Assembly: GCF_019400745.1 (NCBI RefSeq) | Contig: NZ_WJIB01000021.1 | Coordinates: 35,040-99,039 of the forward strand | Direction of reading: 5' to 3' | Source: Cohnella sp. CFH 77786 | GTDB taxonomy: Bacteria; Bacillota; Bacilli; Paenibacillales; Paenibacillaceae | DNA length: 64,000 nt | Shown: piece after piece, positions 16,309 to 24,916 of the stretch | How positions within the stretch are numbered: position 1 is the stretch's first letter | Layout: each line of letters starts with the position of its first letter | Made by a program: the position numbers and the translations under genes | The notes under the pieces: model-generated | Told to the model about the DNA's origin: nothing | Seen by the model: only the letters and a program-made list of their open reading frames with translations | The model's database searches: none

Positions 16309-17064
16309 TTACTTCGCCCCCTCGACCAGCGCCACGTAAGACGCAGGCTCCAGGCTCGCGCCGCCTACGAGCGCGCCGTCGATTTCCGGCTGCTGCATGT
16401 ACTCGCGGATGTTGTTCGGCTTCACGCTGCCGCCGTACTGGATGCGCACTTGGCTGGCCGTATTCTCGTCGAACAAGTCGCGGATGACGCCGCGGATGTA
16501 GCCGATGACTTCGTTCGCGTCTTCGGCCGTGGACGATTTGCCCGTGCCGATCGCCCAGATCGGCTCATAGGCGACGACGACTTGCGCCGCTTCGCTCGCG
16601 GCCAAGCCTTTGAATGCGGCTTCCGTCTGCACGCGGCAGACTTCCTTCGTTTGGCCGGCTTCGCGCTCTTCCAGCTTCTCGCCGACGCACACGATCGGGA
16701 TCAGATGGTGGCGGAAAGCCGCGTGCACCTTCTTGCTCACGATCTCGTCCGTCTCCGCGAAGTATGCGCGGCGCTCGGAGTGCCCGATAATGACGAAATC
16801 GACACCGAGATCGTTCAGCATGATGCCGCTGATTTCGCCCGTGAACGCCCCATTGTCTTCAAAATGGAGGTTCTGCGCGCCTACCTTCAGAGTCGTGCCT
16901 TTGACGGCTTCGGCCAGTGCCGGGAGCGCGGTGAACGGGGCGCAAACGACGCTTTGCACGCCTTCGACTTCGACTTTACCCTTCACTTCGTTCACGAACG
17001 ATACCGCCTCGGACGCCGTTTTGAACATTTTCCAGTTGCCTGCAATGATTGGGGTTCTGCTCAT
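16309..17064 (-). CDS. tpiA: Triosephosphate isomerase
   Basis: A 251-residue TIM-barrel enzyme that interconverts glyceraldehyde-3-phosphate and dihydroxyacetone phosphate. Catalytic residues are visible: Lys in AGNWKMFKT, His in FVIIGHSERRAYF (about 95), and Glu in the signature VVAYEPIWAIGTGKS (about 167) that precedes the mobile loop. The phosphate-binding GGSVKPNN and LVGGASLEPASY are intact. It lies between pgk (16 bp) and gpmI (2 bp). Confidence 0.98.
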   Translation of the reverse strand: MSRTPIIAGNWKMFKTASEAVSFVNEVKGKVEVEGVQSVVCAPFTALPALAEAVKGTTLKVGAQNLHFEDNGAFTGEISGIMLNDLGVDFVIIGHSERRAYFAETDEIVSKKVHAAFRHHLIPIVCVGEKLEEREAGQTKEVCRVQTEAAFKGLAASEAAQVVVAYEPIWAIGTGKSSTAEDANEVIGYIRGVIRDLFDENTASQVRIQYGGSVKPNNIREYMQQPEIDGALVGGASLEPASYVALVEGAK

Positions 17065-17080
17065 CGTATCACCACTCGCT

Positions 17081-18262
17081 TTACTTGTCGTTCAGCGCTA
17101 CGACGCCGGGAAGGGCTTTGCCCTCCATGAACTCGAGCGACGCGCCGCCGCCGGTGGAAATGTGGTCCATCTTGTCGGCCAGATGGAATTTCTCGGCCGC
17201 CGCCGCGGAATCGCCGCCGCCGATGACCGTGTAGGCAGAGGTTTCGGCGCAGGCTTGCGCGACTGCGAGCGTACCGTGGGAGAACGGCTCGATTTCGAAG
17301 ACGCCCATCGGTCCGTTCCACACGACCAGCTTGGAGTTCTTGATGACTTCGGCATAGATCTCGCGGGATTTCGGCCCGATGTCGATGCCTTCCCAGTCGG
17401 CCGGAATGCCGTCCACGCCGACGATCTTGGTGTTGGCCGTCGCGCTGAAATCGTCGGAGACGACCACGTCGACCGGCAGAAGGAAGTTCTTGCCGAGCTT
17501 CTTGGCTTTCTCGATGAACTCGAGGGCCAGATCCAGCTTGGAGTTATCGCACAGCGATTGGCCGATTTCGTAGCCCTGCGCCTTGAAGAAGGTGTAGGAG
17601 AGGCCGCCGCCGATGATGATGTTGTCCGCGATCTCGATCATTTTGTTGATGACGTCGATCTTGTCCTTGACTTTGGAGCCGCCCACGATCGCCGTGAACG
17701 GGCGTTCCGGGTTATGAAGCGCCTTGCCGAGCACGTCCAGCTCTTTCTCCATCAGAAGGCCGGCAACGGCCGGCAGATGATGCGCGATGCCTTCCGTGGA
17801 AGCATGAGCGCGGTGCGCGGCGCCGAAGGCGTCGTTCACGTACAGGTCCGCAAGCTCGGCGAAGGCTTTGGCCAGCTCCGGGTCGTTCTTCTCCTCGCCC
17901 GCATGGAACCGGACGTTCTCGAGCAGCAGCACGTCGCCGGCTTGCAGCGCGTCGGCTTTGGCCTTCACGGCCGCTCCGATCGATTCGTCCGCTTTCTGTA
18001 CCGGCTTGCCGAGCAACTCGGACAGACGGGCAGCGACAGGCGTCAGGCGCAGCTCTTCCACCACTTCGCCTTTGGGACGCCCCATGTGGCTGGCGAGAAT
18101 GATTTTGGCGCCATTCTCGATCAGGTAGCGGATCGTCGGCAGCGTCTCCCGGATCCGGGTGTCGTCCGTAATCGCGCCATTCTCGAGCGGCACGTTGAAA
18201 TCGACGCGGACGAACACCTTCTTGCCCGCCACTTGCGCGTCTCGTACGCTTTTCTTGTTCAT
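17081..18262 (-). CDS. pgk: Phosphoglycerate kinase
   Basis: A 393-residue two-domain kinase that makes ATP from 1,3-bisphosphoglycerate. The N-terminal signature VFVRVDFNVPLENG, the basic-patch residues in ILASHMGRPKG, the hinge and the C-terminal nucleotide site (VVWNGPMGVFEIEPF, VIGGGDSAAAAEKF) are all present. It is separated from gap by about 350 bases that hold a dispersed repeat, so expression from gap onwards may be attenuated there, or pgk may have its own start site. Confidence 0.98.
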   Translation of the reverse strand: MNKKSVRDAQVAGKKVFVRVDFNVPLENGAITDDTRIRETLPTIRYLIENGAKIILASHMGRPKGEVVEELRLTPVAARLSELLGKPVQKADESIGAAVKAKADALQAGDVLLLENVRFHAGEEKNDPELAKAFAELADLYVNDAFGAAHRAHASTEGIAHHLPAVAGLLMEKELDVLGKALHNPERPFTAIVGGSKVKDKIDVINKMIEIADNIIIGGGLSYTFFKAQGYEIGQSLCDNSKLDLALEFIEKAKKLGKNFLLPVDVVVSDDFSATANTKIVGVDGIPADWEGIDIGPKSREIYAEVIKNSKLVVWNGPMGVFEIEPFSHGTLAVAQACAETSAYTVIGGGDSAAAAEKFHLADKMDHISTGGGASLEFMEGKALPGVVALNDK

Positions 18263-18499
18263 GAACGGATTGCCTCCTCAATACACCTTTTAACCCCACC
18301 GGCGCGAAGCAGGACTCCGTCAGGAGTCCGGTTCGCATCCGCTGGGTCTTGCAGGAGCGCTATAAGGTAAAACGCGTCCCGGCATTGCAGCAGCAATCCG
18401 GGACAAACGCCGACTATCTTTGTAAGTATGTCCCCCAAGGACGCCGCACCCACTCCTTCCACCCAAGTAAGTTACGAGCTCTACAGTCGTAGTCGCGGG

Positions 18500-18590
18500 T
18501 GTCCAGAGGGCGCAGCGCCTCGGAATCCCCCTTCCCGGGAAGGGGGACATAGGGGGTTGGCAGCCCTTAGGGGGATGGCGGAAAAGGGTT
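18500..18590. repeat. Dispersed repeat element E, copy 1, inside the gap-pgk intergenic space
   Basis: The 60 bases 18500-18559 match 21683-21742 at almost every position. The element contains GGCGCAGCGCC and the 20-base palindrome CCCCCTTCCCGGGAAGGGGG, followed by AGGGGGTTGG and a second AGGGGGATGGCGG. The rest of the 18263-18610 gap shows no gene; AAAAGGG/CCCTTTT at about 18582-18606 could be a weak hairpin just behind gap. Confidence 0.8.
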
Positions 18591-18610
18591 GTAAAGGAAC
18601 CCCTTTTACA

Positions 18611-19615
<1,005 letters not shown>

Positions 19616-19699
19616 AATGATTTGCCTCCTTGAAGATTTCGGTTTATTTGATCTATGACAGGCGTCTGAAACGCCAAGACCACACTTGTAACGGGAAAA

Positions 19700-20722
19700 C
19701 TATAGGTGCCGGAGCGCTTCCGTCGCAGCGGCTTCGTCCGTGACCAGCACATCGTCGTGGCCGAAACGCAGCACCGAGGCGATCGCCTCTCCCTTGCTTT
19801 TGCCTCCGGCGATTCCGATGACGATGCCCGCCGCCTCGATATCCTCGAGCCGCAATCCGGCCGTCGCCATGCGGTGGACCACTTTGCCGTCCCGGTCGAA
19901 GTAGTAGCCGAACGCTTCCGCGAGCGCGCCTTCGTGCAGAATCGCCTTGATCGTGACGTCGTTCAGCTTGCGCCGCCGTGCCATCGTCATGGCGTCCCCG
20001 ATTCCGTGCACCACGATGCGGGCGCTTCGGATCATGTCCACGACTTCCCGCACGCCGGGCTCCTGCATGATCGTTTGGTACGCTTCCTCGCTTAGATGGT
20101 CCGGCACGTGAAGCATCCGGTACCGGGCGCCCGTTCGTTTCGCCAGCTCGGAAGCGATCGTGTTCGCCTGAAAGTCCACGCTTTCGCCGAGACCGCCTCT
20201 GGCCGGTACGAACCAACTATCGCGAAGGGGAGTCGGAATCGAGAAATGCGAAGCCATACGCGCCATAGTCGATCCGCCCATCACCGCGACGACATCGCCG
20301 GACGACATGCTGTCCCGCAGCACACGGGCTCCCGCTCGGCCGATCTCGAGCTTGACATGCTCCGAGTCGTCCGAATCGCCGGGCACGATGACGACCCGTT
20401 TCAAGCCGAAAGCGGTTCGAACGCGCTCCTCCAACTCGGACAAGCCGAACATTTCCTTCACGAGCGGCTCCATGTCCTCCACCAGTTGGCGACCCGCCTC
20501 GCTTAGCGTCATGCCGGCCGTCCCGGTCACCAGCAGGCCTTGGGCCCGCAGGATCTCCAGCTCCGCGCGCAGCACGCGTTCCGTCATCTCGACCTCGGAC
20601 GCGAGCGACCTCCGGCCGATCGTCCCCGATGTGGAAATCCGGTGCAAGATATCGTAACGCTTCTGCAGGACCTGCATCAGATCGGGCAACAATTTCTTTT
20701 GGATCTCGAGTAGATTCCGCAT
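19700..20722 (-). CDS. cggR: Central glycolytic genes regulator CggR
   Basis: A SorC/DeoR-type repressor of 340 residues, the same length as B. subtilis CggR, if started at the ATG at 20722 (MRNLLEIQKKLLPDLMQVL); a longer frame to 20851 would run through the operator. The N-terminal helix-turn-helix (RYDILHRISTSG...RSLASEVEMTERVLRAEL) binds DNA. The C-terminal sugar-phosphate domain carries GGSTMARMA and binds fructose-1,6-bisphosphate, which releases the repressor. It heads the glycolytic operon and, by the operator at 20782-20817, controls itself. Confidence 0.95.
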   Translation of the reverse strand: MRNLLEIQKKLLPDLMQVLQKRYDILHRISTSGTIGRRSLASEVEMTERVLRAELEILRAQGLLVTGTAGMTLSEAGRQLVEDMEPLVKEMFGLSELEERVRTAFGLKRVVIVPGDSDDSEHVKLEIGRAGARVLRDSMSSGDVVAVMGGSTMARMASHFSIPTPLRDSWFVPARGGLGESVDFQANTIASELAKRTGARYRMLHVPDHLSEEAYQTIMQEPGVREVVDMIRSARIVVHGIGDAMTMARRRKLNDVTIKAILHEGALAEAFGYYFDRDGKVVHRMATAGLRLEDIEAAGIVIGIAGGKSKGEAIASVLRFGHDDVLVTDEAAATEALRHL

Positions 20723-20781
20723 TCTTTCCGCTGGCCCTCCCGATGGCGGATGGATGGTACGGGATGAATGCTCTCGTGCTG

Positions 20782-20817
20782 GACGTAAATCGTCCCGCAG
20801 GTTCTTTTCTGGTCCCA
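20782..20817 (-). promoter_or_regulatory. CggR operator
   Basis: Read on the minus strand, TGGGAC-N6-AGAA-N4-CGGGAC-N6-CGTC has the same layout as the B. subtilis CggR operator (CGGGAC-N6-TGTC-N4-CGGGAC-N6-TGTC). The second half matches 9 of 10 fixed bases and the first half is weaker. It begins at about the transcription start, so bound CggR would block elongation. Confidence 0.8.
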
Positions 20818-20822
20818 CCTTT

Positions 20823-20851
20823 ATTTTAGCTAAAGATTCTTTGACTTGCAA
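20823..20851 (-). promoter_or_regulatory. Sigma-A promoter of the glycolytic operon
   Basis: TTGCAA (20846-20851), a 17-base spacer and TAAAAT (20823-20828) on the minus strand, directly before the CggR operator. Confidence 0.8.
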
Positions 20852-20896
20852 GATGCAACGTTCCCGAAGCCGACAAAATTAACCACCGAATACGGC

Positions 20897-20925
20897 TTGC
20901 TTTTTGGCCCGTCATCGCCTATAAT
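20897..20925 (+). promoter_or_regulatory. Promoter of tRNA-Arg
   Basis: TTGCTT (20897-20902), 17 bases, TATAAT (20920-20925), ending 29 bases before the tRNA. Confidence 0.75.
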
Positions 20926-20954
20926 AATTTTTGCTGTCCTTGATGTGACATCAT

Positions 20955-21029
20955 GCGCCCGTGGTCCAACGGATATGACGCAGGCCTCCGGAGCCTGAGA
21001 TTGGGGTTCGATTCCCTACGGGCGCGCCA
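20955..21029 (+). tRNA. tRNA-Arg (anticodon CCG)
   Basis: A 75-base cloverleaf with acceptor GCGCCCG/CGGGCGC, anticodon stem CAGGC/GCCTG enclosing CTCCGGA (anticodon CCG, codon CGG) and T-loop TTCGATT. The 3' CCA is encoded. A lone tRNA-Arg between cggR and clpP is also found in B. subtilis (trnQ). Confidence 0.95.
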
Positions 21030-21047
21030 ACTTCTAGCATAGATCAC

Positions 21048-21076
21048 AACCGACCGTTCCATACGGTCGGTTTTTT
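21048..21076 (+). terminator. Terminator of tRNA-Arg
   Basis: AACCGACCG pairs with CGGTCGGTT around a 7-base loop and is followed by a run of T. Confidence 0.9.
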
Positions 21077-21200
21077 GTTATGCGCAAAAAAGAGCCGTTC
21101 CTGTGGAACCGCTCATCAACGCCAAATCACCTCGCGCCGGGAACTGCGCGCACATGGTCGACCGACCGCCATCACGCAGCCATTTTACGCCGGTCTTTCT

Positions 21201-21580
21201 GACTCAACTCGCACCACCAGCCGCTCGGCAGCCACGTTAAGCTCCCGGGGCAAGCTTATCTCTTCCCACCCGCAACTCGACAGCCTCGTTAAGCTCACCG
21301 GGCAAGCTTATCTCTTCCCACCCGCAACTCGACAGCCTCGTTAAGCTCACCGGGCAAGCTTATCTCTTCCCACTCGCAACTCGACAGCCACGTTAAGCTC
21401 ACCGGGCAAGCTTATCTCTTCCCACCCGCGACTCGGCAGCCACGTTAAGCTCACCGGGCAAGCTTATCTCTTCCCACCCGCGACTCGGCAGCCACGTTAA
21501 GCTCACCGGGCAAGCTTATCTCTTCCCACCCGCGACTCGACAGCCTCGTCAAGCTTCTCGAACTGGCTTATCTCTCAGCC
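21201..21580. repeat. Tandem array B, unit about 52 bp
   Basis: About six to seven copies of a unit with CAGCCACGTTAAGCTCACCG and GGGCAAGCTTATCTCTTCCC; one spacing measured between CAGCC motifs is 52 (21437 to 21489). Each unit contains AAGCT...AGCTT as a short dyad. No gene is visible between the tRNA terminator and clpP other than this array, element E copy 2 and the clpP promoter. Confidence 0.9.
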
Positions 21581-21682
21581 AATAGACTCTTGATGGCACC
21601 CGTTGTGCACCGGGGAATCTCCTTACCCCCCTCCTCCTCTCCACTCAAGCACAGCAAAGTGCGCCGAACAAAACATGCGGGA

Positions 21683-21790
21683 GTCCAGAGGGCGCAGCGC
21701 CTCGGAATCCCCCTTCCGGGGAAGGGGGACTTAGGGGGTTGGCGGAACTTTGACTTAGGGGGATGGCGGAACTTTAACTTCGGGGGTTGG
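21683..21790. repeat. Dispersed repeat element E, copy 2
   Basis: A near-identical copy of 18500-18559 with the stem CCCCCTTCC/GGAAGGGGG, followed by two more partial AGGGGG(T/A)TGGCGG units. It ends about 10 bases before the CtsR operator of clpP. Confidence 0.85.
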
Positions 21791-21799
21791 CGATAATAT

Positions 21800-21816
21800 T
21801 TTGACCATCTTTGACT
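21800..21816. promoter_or_regulatory. CtsR heptad-repeat operator
   Basis: On the minus strand AGTCAAA-GAT-GGTCAAA fits the CtsR consensus of two RGTCAAA heptads with a 3-base NAN spacer. It overlaps the -35 box of the clpP promoter, so CtsR would repress clpP until heat or protein stress. Confidence 0.9.
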
Positions 21817-21839
21817 TTCGTATGCGAATTGATTATGAT
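21811..21839 (+). promoter_or_regulatory. Sigma-A promoter of clpP
   Basis: TTGACT (21811-21816), 17-base spacer, TATGAT (21834-21839). The -35 box is the second half of the CtsR site. Confidence 0.85.
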
Positions 21840-21883
21840 GGAGAAACCAAGCAAATCCATTCCAATGAGGAGGGACGTCACAC

Positions 21884-22465
21884 ATGAGTTTCATACCTAT
21901 GGTCGTCGAACAAAGCAACCGGGGAGAACGGGCTTACGACATTTATTCCCGTTTGTTGAAAGACCGAATCATCTTCCTGGGCACTCCCGTGAACGACGTG
22001 GTCGCCAATGCCATCATCGCGCAGCTTCTCTTCCTGGCTGCGGAAGATCCGGAGAAGGACATCAGCCTGTACATCAACAGCCCGGGCGGCTCGATCACGG
22101 CCGGCATGGCCATTTACGATACGATGCAATTCATCAAGCCGGACGTCTCCACCATCTGCGTGGGCATGGCCGCCTCCATGGGAGCGTTCCTGCTCGCGGC
22201 TGGGGCCAAAGGCAAACGGTTCGCGCTGCCCAACAGCGAGGTGATGATCCATCAACCGCTCGGCGGCGCCGAAGGCCAAGCCAGCGACATCGAGATCCGA
22301 GCCCGCCGCATTCTCCGACTGCGCGACAAGCTGAACCGCATCCTGTCCGAACGTACGGGACAGCCGCTTGAGCGGATCGAGAAGGACACGGACCGCGACA
22401 ACTTCATGGAAGCCGCCACCGCGATGGAATACGGCCTGATCGACAAGGTCATCGAGAAAATCTGA
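21884..22465 (+). CDS. clpP: ATP-dependent Clp protease proteolytic subunit
   Basis: A 193-residue serine peptidase that forms the 14-subunit chamber working with ClpX and ClpC. The catalytic triad is visible: Ser98 in GMAASMGAFLL, His123 in VMIHQPLGG and Asp172 in DTDRDNFM. The oxyanion strand SPGGSITAGMAIYD is intact. The ATG follows GAGGAGGG at a good distance. It has its own sigma-A promoter under a CtsR operator and is ended by a hairpin, so it is monocistronic and a class III heat-shock gene. Confidence 0.98.
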   Translation: MSFIPMVVEQSNRGERAYDIYSRLLKDRIIFLGTPVNDVVANAIIAQLLFLAAEDPEKDISLYINSPGGSITAGMAIYDTMQFIKPDVSTICVGMAASMGAFLLAAGAKGKRFALPNSEVMIHQPLGGAEGQASDIEIRARRILRLRDKLNRILSERTGQPLERIEKDTDRDNFMEAATAMEYGLIDKVIEKI

Positions 22466-22495
22466 GCGGAATGCCACCTTGGCGCCGCGCAAACC

Positions 22496-22529
22496 AAATC
22501 CCCTTCCGCCCTTCTGCGAAAGGGGATTT
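22496..22529 (+). terminator. Terminator of clpP
   Basis: AAATCCCCTT (22496-22505) pairs with AAGGGGATTT (22520-22529), followed by TCTCAT; 30 bases after the stop. Confidence 0.8.
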
Positions 22530-22688
22530 CTCATACCATATCTCCCCTATTCCGTCAAGAAGAATTCGCAGATTTGAATCCCCCCTCTTCCTCGCAAGCG
22601 ATCCATGGTATCCTTTCAACAGAGGTTGTACCAGTAACCTCCAATTCTAGTTTTTTACTAGGAACTCTGGAATAGGGGGATCCCGAAC

Positions 22689-22949
22689 ATGAACCAACGG
22701 ACCTATCCTTATCTTGTGTCCCAGCAGCCGGAATCAAGCGAGTCCGATCCGCGCTCCAATGGCGATCCCGTCGAGCTGATAGCCGCTCGCCGCTTAAGCG
22801 ATAAAGCGTCTTTGCTCCGCCCGCTGCAAGATGAACACCTGCTGGAAGTGTACCGTGAAGCCAAGAAAATGAACTTATCCGAAGAGTTCATCGAATTGCT
22901 GGAAGAAGCGATCTCGATGCGCCATTTGGAACACCGACGGGAAGCATGA
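22689..22949 (+). CDS. sda: Sda-like sporulation checkpoint protein with N-terminal extension
   Basis: An 86-residue protein whose last 45 residues match Sda, the helical-hairpin inhibitor of sporulation kinases KinA/KinB. The matching part is LRPLQDEHLLEVYREAKKMN then LSEEFIELLEEAISMRHL. Sda links DNA replication stress to a block of Spo0A phosphorylation. Classical Sda has only about 46 residues; here some 41 polar residues precede the core. The ATG at 22689 has GGGGGA upstream, so the extension is likely translated. I see no DnaA boxes in the short upstream region. A strong terminator follows. Confidence 0.75.
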   Translation: MNQRTYPYLVSQQPESSESDPRSNGDPVELIAARRLSDKASLLRPLQDEHLLEVYREAKKMNLSEEFIELLEEAISMRHLEHRREA

Positions 22950-22978
22950 TCCCGTGGGTGCTTGTCTTTCCCATCCAC

Positions 22979-23011
22979 AACGCCGCTCCGAACCGGAGGC
23001 GGCGTTTTTTC
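22979..23011 (+). terminator. Terminator of sda
   Basis: AACGCCGC and GCGGCGTT pair around a short loop and are followed by TTTTTTC. Confidence 0.9.
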
Positions 23012-23080
23012 TTCCCTCCCCAAAAATCGCTGGCTGGCGAGGTCGTTCGGTGGTACGGGAGGCTGGACGGTCGAGCTTCT

Positions 23081-23542
23081 TCAAAATGGCTTCAAGACCA
23101 TAAGCACGGTAATGGCAACCATCAGCGCCTGCGCCGCCGATTCGAACGGCACGATCGTTCTCATCGCTTGCGCGAACTCGCGAGGAATCTCGTCCCCTTG
23201 ACCTTGATTTTCGGGCATCATCTGCATGATCTTCTTCGCTCGCGGCTCGATCATGGCGCCGATCGCGACGATCATTAACAGCGAGAGCAGGATGGCTACA
23301 TTCAGCCATATTTGGGTGAACCCTATCTGAGTCTCAGCCATGAGCCAAACTCCAGTCACGATAAGGACGACTCCGCCGATTTTGGGCAGGAATGCCAGCT
23401 TGGCCGCGACGCCGAAAGCAAACCGCAGCTGGCCTGCGGTTCTGGCGGATCTGCGGATGACGGGCACGACAAACGCGGGGCCGATGACGGCCATCGACGC
23501 CAATACATGAAAAACAAGCAGCCATCCATACAAGCTGTTCAC
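23081..23542 (-). CDS. DUF2269-type integral membrane protein
   Basis: A 153-residue protein with four predicted membrane helices (about 5-27, 48-66, 75-97, 130-150). The first carries LVFHVLASMAVIGPAF with a conserved His, as in DUF2269 proteins and some CopD-like families; the function is unknown. A GTG at 23542 follows GAGGAGG at 8 bases and is preferred over a longer frame to 23629 that overlaps the upstream gene. It is 13 bases behind the NmrA-like gene and probably in the same HxlR-controlled transcript. Confidence 0.7.
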   Translation of the reverse strand: MNSLYGWLLVFHVLASMAVIGPAFVVPVIRRSARTAGQLRFAFGVAAKLAFLPKIGGVVLIVTGVWLMAETQIGFTQIWLNVAILLSLLMIVAIGAMIEPRAKKIMQMMPENQGQGDEIPREFAQAMRTIVPFESAAQALMVAITVLMVLKPF

Positions 23543-23555
23543 TCTTGTTCCCTCC

Positions 23556-24284
23556 TCAGCGCGCCGGAATATCGCTTCGATAAGCGAGTCCAACCCTTTT
23601 CCGTTTATACGGCCCGTCGAGCCCGACATGGTTCAGCATCCAATTCGCCACGTCCTCATAAGCGACATTCAGCTCTTGAAGCCGGCTGAACAAATAACCG
23701 GCGATATCGGCCTCGGAAAGTTCCTTGATCGTCTCCGGAACGGACAAGGGCAAGATGTCCGTCGTCACATGCAAGCGAATCGGCTCCGGGTGCCAGGTCG
23801 AATCGACCATCGTTCCCGGGCACATCACGGACCAGTCGAGCCGGCTCCGCCGCAGCCTCTCGAGGTTCCGATTGTGCGTCTGATACATGGGCGGGAAGCC
23901 GGGTAGATGATTGCCGATGAGATCGGTATGCGGAATATCCAACAGGCCGGCTCCACCCATTAGCCATACCCGCCCGGTGTAGCTGGGGTGGTCCTCGCAT
24001 TGGCTGACAATGTTATCGACGATTCGAACAAATTCATCTCCCTGCCCCGCATGTCCGGCTGTGATAATCGCGGCGTCTTGATGCGAGAGCGCCTCGCGGA
24101 CGCTGTGCGGATCCATGATATCTTGCGCGATCACCTTCACTAGCCTTGTCGCACGCTCTCCTTGCTGTTCATACAGCTTCTCGGGGCTTCGCACAAAGGC
24201 GGTCATTTCAAGCCCCATCCGAACCCCTTGCGCCAGCACTCTTCTTCCCGTATTTCCCGTTGCTCCGAAAACGATGATTTTCAT
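23556..24284 (-). CDS. NAD(P)-binding NmrA-like oxidoreductase
   Basis: A 242-residue Rossmann-fold protein of the atypical short-chain dehydrogenase (NmrA/HSCARG or YwnB-like) group. The start MKIIVFGATGNTGRRVLAQG is the dinucleotide-binding loop. A catalytic Tyr-x3-Lys pair is not evident, in keeping with sensor-like members. WSVMCPGTMVDS resembles the RP/CPG..D motif of this group. It is divergent from an HxlR regulator; such pairs respond to reactive electrophiles or redox change. The substrate is unknown. Confidence 0.8.
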   Translation of the reverse strand: MKIIVFGATGNTGRRVLAQGVRMGLEMTAFVRSPEKLYEQQGERATRLVKVIAQDIMDPHSVREALSHQDAAIITAGHAGQGDEFVRIVDNIVSQCEDHPSYTGRVWLMGGAGLLDIPHTDLIGNHLPGFPPMYQTHNRNLERLRRSRLDWSVMCPGTMVDSTWHPEPIRLHVTTDILPLSVPETIKELSEADIAGYLFSRLQELNVAYEDVANWMLNHVGLDGPYKRKRVGLAYRSDIPAR

Positions 24285-24387
24285 CTTCCTTGCCCTCCTT
24301 CAAATTGTTTCCTTATTTATCATCTTTGGGTTGATTGAAGCTTAACATTGCTCTAAGATCTTGATAAGAACGCACTTTGATGTCGGG

Positions 24388-24407
24388 TACTCACTTGAAA
24401 GTAAGTA
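24388..24407. promoter_or_regulatory. 20-bp palindrome, candidate HxlR operator
   Basis: TACTCACTTGAAAGTAAGTA is a near-perfect dyad (TACT-N-ACTT-NN-AAGT-N-AGTA) in the divergent promoter region, 19 bases before the HxlR start codon. It resembles the GTACTTAC-type sites of HxlR/YodB proteins. Confidence 0.65.
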
Positions 24408-24425
24408 TAGGCAAGGAGGGATATC

Positions 24426-24794
24426 ATGTTTGTCCGCGCGGAAACCGGGGAGGACAGAAAATGCCCCATCGAGACCGTGATTCAAGTCGTTGGCGGCAAA
24501 TGGAAGCCCCTGATTTTATGGCATCTGCTGAACTCCTCCAAGAGGTTCAGCGAGCTGGAGAAGTTGATTCCCGAGGTCACCCAGAAGATGCTGGCGCAGC
24601 ATTTGCGGGAGCTGGAGATCGATCGGCTGGTGACGCGCACGATCTATCCTTCGGTCCCTCCCAAGGTGGAATATTCGATGAGCGAACACGGCAAGACGCT
24701 GATTCCGGTGTTGGAAGCCATGTGCCAGTGGGGCGACAATCATAACAGGCAGAGCCCGAAGCCGATTGCCGGGGCAGCGTCGAATTCGGTGTAA
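24426..24794 (+). CDS. HxlR-family transcriptional regulator
   Basis: A 122-residue winged helix-turn-helix protein. The family core VIQVVGGKWKPLILWHLLNS, then RFSELEKLIPEVTQKMLAQH and the wing VTRTIYPSVPPKVEYSMSEHG are plain. No Cys near the N-terminal redox position of YodB/HypR is seen other than the one in KCPIETV, which does correspond to the usual redox Cys of this family, so thiol sensing is possible. The ATG follows AAGGAGG. The likely target is the divergent NmrA-like gene. Confidence 0.88.
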   Translation: MFVRAETGEDRKCPIETVIQVVGGKWKPLILWHLLNSSKRFSELEKLIPEVTQKMLAQHLRELEIDRLVTRTIYPSVPPKVEYSMSEHGKTLIPVLEAMCQWGDNHNRQSPKPIAGAASNSV

Positions 24795-24811
24795 GTCTGC
24801 GTTAAGCGCAA

Positions 24812-24842
24812 ATAAGCCCCGCCACATCCGGACGGGGCTTAT
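24812..24842. terminator. Bidirectional terminator
   Basis: ATAAGCCCCG pairs with CGGGGCTTAT between the HxlR gene and the convergent SIMPL gene. Confidence 0.8.
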
Positions 24843-24916
24843 CTGTGCCGAATATTCTTTCTCCGTGCTTGAACGAACCTCCGGTTCGAAACGGAATGTA
24901 CGCAAGGATATACTCG

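Noticed and set aside
14754..16487. Long plus-strand frame of 577 residues opposite gpmI
   Set aside because: Antisense shadow caused by high GC and codon bias of gpmI and tpiA; no ribosome site and Arg/Val/His-rich composition.
21201..21580. CRISPR-like look of array B
   Set aside because: Units are contiguous tandem copies with no unique spacers, no cas genes nearby; the same holds for arrays A, C and D.
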